Below are positions 60,633 to 64,000 of a DNA stretch of 64,000 nt, piece after piece. Source of the stretch: Clostridia bacterium. Its GTDB lineage: Bacteria; Bacillota; Clostridia; Lachnospirales; Lachnospiraceae. The stretch lies in NCBI GenBank assembly GCA_910575725.1, contig CAJTFE010000014.1:36889-100888 (forward strand), given 5' to 3'. Position numbers and translations under genes: made by a program. Positions within the stretch are counted from its first letter, which is position 1. Every line of letters begins with the position of its first letter. The notes beneath the pieces are model-generated. The model was not told the DNA's origin and searched no databases. It saw nothing but the letters and a program-made list of their open reading frames with translations.

Positions 60633-62399
60633 ATGTACCATCCGTCAAATACAAAAATTGAAAATAGAGCTATAGGCGCATTGAGAAATATTGTGGATGA
60701 ACATTTAACAATGGATTCACGATTTAATTCTATGGATAAAGAAATGGCTTGGGATGGTTATATCTATATTTTTAAAAATAATAATGGAGATCAGAGTAAA
60801 AGAAATCTGGATGATAAAGTTTCAGTGCAGCTCAAAGGACATATTGATAAGGAACAAAAATATTTGAATAAAAAAAGAATTACTTATCCTGTAGATCTAG
60901 ATGATCTTGAAATATATTATAATGACAGAGGCGTTTTATATTTTGAGATTTTTATGGCAGAAGACGGAAAACAGATAGAAATTTTTTATTCTTCTTTATT
61001 TCCGTCAAAAATAAAAACTTATTTAGAAAAGGCAATCCGTAAAGGAAATAAAAATACGATTAATATTCCATTTTCCAAGTTACAAAAAGATTCTAAAAAT
61101 TTATATATTATTGTGAAACAGTTTAGTATAGAAAGCAGGATACAGGGATTTGGGTCTGGAGAGATTGTTCAAAACATGATTATGTTCAAAGATATGGATA
61201 GAGTAACATCCATTTCCGCAACAGCAGTTGGCGCAAAAAATGAGCTTGAAATATTAGAGCGCTTATCTACAGGGGATGTTTGCTTTTATGGAACCACAAA
61301 GGAAAATCGGATAAAGGTCCCACTGGAATGGGATGAAAATTGTAAATCTTATTTTCAAAGGGAAGTATTCCAGACGATCTGTATTGATGGAGAGGTGTAT
61401 TATGATCGATATAAAATTACTGCAAGCTCAGAGAGGGAATTTATATTAGAGCCAAGTGGGAATTTGGCTATAGAAATGATAAAAGGCAAATTTCACTTTA
61501 AAGTTCAAACAGGAATTGCCGAATTAAGAAAAGATGCAGATTTCCTTATAAAACTTATAGATAGTACGGCGTTCCAGGTAGGAAATTCGTTATTCCCATG
61601 TAGAAATTTGGAAATATCAAAAGAATTTGAAGAAAAACTTAGATTTTTCATTGATTTGGATGATACTTTAAAACAGATAGAATTTGACTATAATAAGCCT
61701 TTTAGAGATTTTTCAGAAATTGTGTTTAGACAGTTGTCTAATCTGTTAGCAGTGAGGAAGGGATTAAAAAATAATCTTTTTACTGAAAAAGTGCATATTT
61801 TCAATTGGAAAATAGAAGATAAATATTTACCTGTAATTGTATTAAGACAAGATGATGAAACAAATAAGTTGACAAATGCAATCTATACAAGAAGAGTAGG
61901 AACATCAATAGGTGATGAAAAAGGAAATTATTATAGAGTTCCGCTATTTACACGCATAGACAAGAATATAATATGTGATTTGTATTGTTACAATTATGAT
62001 TATTTCTATGAGCAAATTGATAAAGCGGATGTAAATGAATACACTACTATGTATTTAAATCATGCTGCGTTACGTTTGGTGCAGGCATATGATGTAAATA
62101 AAGATAAAAAGCTCCTTGAAATTGCTGAGTACCTGTTAGATAAGATAGTTGATTTTGAAGGAGAAAAAGTATACTTGTTAATTAATCAATTTCAAATCAA
62201 AAAAAGGCAAGGAGATTTAACGAAAAAAGAGGTAGATTTTTTGGGTAATATATTTACAGAAGAAATACAAGAACAATTTGGAATTCATGTATTATTGGGA
62301 AATAAAGAGGAAGCTAAACGGTGTTATGAGCATATGGGGATAGAGGAACAAGAAGAAATAATGGATTATCCCATATATGATTTATTTCAATCCATGTAA
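60633..62399 (+). CDS. DUF4365-like nuclease-domain protein, candidate defence gene
   Basis: A 588-residue AT-rich gene. The N-terminal 90 residues resemble DUF4365, a PD-(D/E)XK-type nuclease fold. NRAIGALRNIVDEHL holds an early Glu/Asp helix, MAWDGYIYIF near residue 37 gives the Asp and VSVQLKGH near 64 gives QxK. Residues about 150-420 are not recognised, and the last 120 residues look like helical repeats (TMYLNHAALRLVQAYDVNK in part). Ribosome site GAGAGGG. Position beside a toxin-antitoxin pair, tRNA genes and an insertion sequence, with base composition unlike the core genes, suggests transfer and a defence role, which is inference. Confidence 0.65.
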   Translation: MYHPSNTKIENRAIGALRNIVDEHLTMDSRFNSMDKEMAWDGYIYIFKNNNGDQSKRNLDDKVSVQLKGHIDKEQKYLNKKRITYPVDLDDLEIYYNDRGVLYFEIFMAEDGKQIEIFYSSLFPSKIKTYLEKAIRKGNKNTINIPFSKLQKDSKNLYIIVKQFSIESRIQGFGSGEIVQNMIMFKDMDRVTSISATAVGAKNELEILERLSTGDVCFYGTTKENRIKVPLEWDENCKSYFQREVFQTICIDGEVYYDRYKITASSEREFILEPSGNLAIEMIKGKFHFKVQTGIAELRKDADFLIKLIDSTAFQVGNSLFPCRNLEISKEFEEKLRFFIDLDDTLKQIEFDYNKPFRDFSEIVFRQLSNLLAVRKGLKNNLFTEKVHIFNWKIEDKYLPVIVLRQDDETNKLTNAIYTRRVGTSIGDEKGNYYRVPLFTRIDKNIICDLYCYNYDYFYEQIDKADVNEYTTMYLNHAALRLVQAYDVNKDKKLLEIAEYLLDKIVDFEGEKVYLLINQFQIKKRQGDLTKKEVDFLGNIFTEEIQEQFGIHVLLGNKEEAKRCYEHMGIEEQEEIMDYPIYDLFQSM

Positions 62400-62525
62400 A
62401 ATTTTATAATTCCTACTGTAGTAAAAATATAAGCAAAATATGACAGGAATTTAATAATAATTTCTAGAGGAGACTGTAAAGGAAAGCATTAGGAAAGTAT
62501 TAGACAAATTTTTTAAAATTCCTTA
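62400..62525. other. AT-rich gap before the tRNA genes
   Basis: About 125 bases, no gene or strong hairpin seen. Confidence 0.4.
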
Positions 62526-62554
62526 TTGACAATTCACTTTAGAAATGCTAATAT
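62526..62554 (+). promoter_or_regulatory. Promoter of the tRNA-Thr(GGU) transcript
   Basis: TTGACA at 62526-62531 and TAATAT at 62549-62554 are spaced by 17 bases; an alternative TATAAT three bases on gives a 20-base spacing. Confidence 0.65.
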
Positions 62555-62577
62555 AATCTAGCGCATTAAGCGTAGAT

Positions 62578-62635
62578 GCTGATGTAGCACAGTTGGTAGT
62601 GCGTCGCATTGGCAGGGAGATTCTTACCGGCAGCA
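62578..62635 (+). pseudogene. Truncated tRNA-like relic
   Basis: GCTGATG TAGCAC AGTTGGTAGTGCG is a good acceptor and D-arm start, nearly matching the tRNA-Thr 73 bases downstream. After CGCATTGG the sequence loses the anticodon stem and most of the T-arm, and ends TTCTTACCGGCAGCA, whose CGGCAGC pairs 6 of 7 with the 5' acceptor strand. At about 58 bases it is probably a tRNA gene with an internal deletion. Confidence 0.6.
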
Positions 62636-62650
62636 ACAATTTCATACTAA

Positions 62651-62723
62651 GCTGCTATAGCACAGTCGGTAGTGCGCAACATTGGTAGTGTTGAGGTCAC
62701 CAGTTCGATTCTGGTTAGCAGCT
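62651..62723 (+). tRNA. tRNA-Thr, anticodon GGU
   Basis: A 73-base tRNA. Acceptor GCTGCTA pairs with TAGCAGC plus T; anticodon stem CAACA/TGTTG holds TTGGTAG, giving anticodon GGU. D-arm GCACAGTCGGTAGTGC and T-arm ACCAGTTCGATTCTGGT are complete. Confidence 0.92.
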
Positions 62724-62734
62724 CTGAAATGATT

Positions 62735-62785
62735 AAAAATAAAGGCTTTTCAAGGAAATTACTCTTTGAAATGTCTTTATTTTTA
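62735..62785 (+). terminator. Terminator after tRNA-Thr(GGU)
   Basis: AAAAATAAAG pairs with CTTTATTTTT with an inner TTTCAA/TTGAAA stem, followed by more T residues. Confidence 0.75.
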
Positions 62786-63060
62786 TTCTACTGTCTGAAC
62801 CAATGATTTTTTTCTATCTTCTATCTGTTTTGAGGTAGGAATTTCGTGGTTTTGGGAAGAAATCATACTATTACCATACTATTTACTAAGGGAGTGTGAA
62901 CCGGACCATTAAATTTTAACGGGATTCATGGAGAGATACTTGGTTACTGTTCACTCGCCATTGTTCTGCGAGGTGTGTGAACCAATGTCATTAAGTTAAG
63001 CTGATTGAAAAAATCTTATCCTATGGTCTAACTCAAATTTATCAATAAATTTCTCAAAAA
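62786..63060. other. Gene-free region with repeated motifs before the insertion sequence
   Basis: GTGTGAACC ... CATTAAATTTTAA at 62894-62919 recurs as GTGTGAACC ... CATTAAGTTAA at 62975-62999, and CTGAACCAATG near 62796 resembles part of it. These may be target or end sequences of mobile elements. No gene seen. The left end of the insertion sequence is not resolved. Confidence 0.4.
62941..62959. repeat. Half copy of the GTTACTG/CAGTAAC palindrome, inverted
   Basis: TGGTTACTGTTCACTCGCC is the reverse complement of the GAGTGAACAGTAAC arm seen at 2864 and 23792. Confidence 0.5.
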
Positions 63061-63088
63061 GTGGTTGACACAGAGCCTAAAATGTGCG

Positions 63089-63175
63089 GCCGCTCTCGCT
63101 GCTGATTATATTTTAAGAGGCGGCGAGAGCGGCCCTTGAAATTGAAGACAAAACTATTATTTCAATTTCAAGGAG
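63089..63175 (+). promoter_or_regulatory. Two hairpins before the transposase, the second masking its ribosome site
   Basis: GGCCGCTCTCGC pairs with GCGAGAGCGGCC. Then CCTTGAAATTGAA pairs perfectly with TTCAATTTCAAGG over 13 bp; the last bases of this arm are part of the AAGGAGG of the transposase. Confidence 0.7.
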
Positions 63176-63183
63176 GTACTTAT

Positions 63184-64000
63184 ATGTCATTTCCTCAAAA
63201 GGTCAAGTCCACTCTTTGGGCGATCGTGGACAACATGGCCTGCAACACTGCCTGCTTCGTTAAAAAACCAAAAAAGGACTTTACCCGTAACCGTAAGCTG
63301 GGCTTTGCTCAACTCATCCGTTTCTTTCTCTCTATGGAAAGCGGCTGCATCAACCACGAACTATTGAAATATTTTTATTTCCTTCCCGATGAAATCCCCT
63401 CTGCTTCCTCCTTCATCCAACAGCGGGCCAAGCTCCTTCCCGAAGCTTTCCGACATGTCCTCACGCAGTTTAACCTTCGTTTCCCGGCAAAAGGGCTTTG
63501 GGGCAAGTATTCCCTCATTGCAGTAGACGGCTGTGAATTTAACATTGCCCGGAACCCTGGGGACCCTTCCACCTTCCATCCTACAAGCGGAAGGTCTAAA
63601 AGAGGCTTCAACTCTCTCCATACCATTTCTCTGTATGACCTGCTTTCCAAGAGGTTTTTGGATGTGGTTCTCCAGCCGGGAAAACTCAAAAATGAATTTC
63701 ACGCTATCTGCCAGCTCATTGACCGCTATATTTATGGCGGTTTCCCAATCTTCGTGGCTGACAGGGGGTTTTCCAGCTATAACGTCTTTGCACATGCCAT
63801 TGAAAAAGGCTGTTTCTTTGCCATCCGCACCAAAGACATCAACATAAAACGTCTCCTTGCAGCCGACAGCCTGACGGACCGGATGGATGGCTGGACAGAA
63901 GTTATCCTTTCCCGGTCCAGGGCCAGAAAGAAAATGCAGCACCCGGAATCAGCCCCCCTGTACCGCTATATATGCAAAACTGTCCCCTTTGACTTTATCT
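63184..64000 (+). CDS. IS4-family transposase, 5' part
   Basis: The frame from the ATG at 63184 stays open to the window end (272 residues), so the C-terminus is missing. It begins SFPQKVKSTLWAIVDNMAC; the DDE-fold core shows SLIAVDGCEFNIARN near residue 110 (first Asp) and PIFVADRGFSSYNVF near 190 (second Asp). This spacing and the ADRGF motif fit IS4-type transposases; the final Glu region lies beyond the window. AAGGAGG precedes the ATG. The element interrupts or ends the accessory region, and its terminal repeats were not identified. Confidence 0.87.
   Translation, partial: MSFPQKVKSTLWAIVDNMACNTACFVKKPKKDFTRNRKLGFAQLIRFFLSMESGCINHELLKYFYFLPDEIPSASSFIQQRAKLLPEAFRHVLTQFNLRFPAKGLWGKYSLIAVDGCEFNIARNPGDPSTFHPTSGRSKRGFNSLHTISLYDLLSKRFLDVVLQPGKLKNEFHAICQLIDRYIYGGFPIFVADRGFSSYNVFAHAIEKGCFFAIRTKDINIKRLLAADSLTDRMDGWTEVILSRSRARKKMQHPESAPLYRYICKTVPFDFI

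Noticed and set aside
63361..63942. A 193-codon minus-strand frame inside the transposase
   Set aside because: The plus frame has IS4 DDE motifs and a ribosome site; the minus frame is its shadow.
1..64000. CRISPR arrays, rRNA genes or a prophage
   Set aside because: No regularly spaced repeats, no rRNA signatures, and no phage structural or integrase genes were seen.

Overview
The window is a chromosomal segment of a low-to-mid GC Gram-positive anaerobe, most likely a Lachnospiraceae (Clostridia). The evidence is AGGAGG-type ribosome sites, TTGACA/TATAAT promoters, a type I (two-subunit) PyrK/PyrD dihydroorotate dehydrogenase, CotH and CwlC-like sporulation-type proteins, Rpn-family and IS4-family mobile genes, and the style of the surface-glycan locus. 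There is no rRNA operon and no CRISPR array.

Bases 1-35084 form one large surface polysaccharide locus, almost all on the + strand. It opens with the end of a thiamine-diphosphate enzyme, a sugar epimerase and a polyprenyl-phosphate glycosyltransferase plus a large membrane protein. A new promoter then drives rfbB-rfbA-rfbC (dTDP-4-keto-6-deoxy sugars), a two-gene ABC exporter with an unknown membrane partner, and a series of GT2 and GT-C-like membrane proteins, including tandem paralogues. A DegT aminotransferase, a membrane protein, an ATP-grasp enzyme and two SMR-type flippase subunits follow, facing an ArnC/GtrB-like transferase. Together these look like an Arn-like lipid-linked amino-sugar route. 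Next come GtrA, two CotH kinases, a VTC polyphosphate-polymerase domain and DUF4956, then further GT2 enzymes, the initiating polyprenyl glycosylphosphotransferase and an LCP ligase.

Bases 35180-40870 hold glmS, pyrF-pyrK-pyrD and a CwlC-like amidase. From 41016 to 50707 there is a decayed STAS/PIN module behind a long structured leader, an LRR/VWA/MoxR operon, an MBL hydrolase, an alcohol dehydrogenase, a MATE exporter and Sua5. Bases 51007-52267 hold two decayed genes (Rpn nuclease and GNAT). A divergent tRNA-Leu pair, glnA, an ECF-like sigma factor with its probable partner, RNase H, a tRNA-Thr, a lipoprotein amidase and an isochorismatase-family hydrolase follow. The right end (59752-64000) is AT-rich and accessory: a Phd/RelE-type toxin-antitoxin, a large DUF4365-like nuclease candidate, a truncated tRNA-like relic beside an intact tRNA-Thr, and the start of an IS4-family transposase.

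The most striking unexplained signal is a family of intergenic palindromic elements. They end in GGGATATTACGG plus AACTGGAAT and supply or abut the ribosome site of rfbA, the aminotransferase, DUF4956, glmS and pyrF. The two full copies show compensatory changes in their inner stem. A second small palindrome family (GTTACTG...CAGTAAC) and a third hairpin family (TGCCGG...CCGGCA) are also dispersed through the window.
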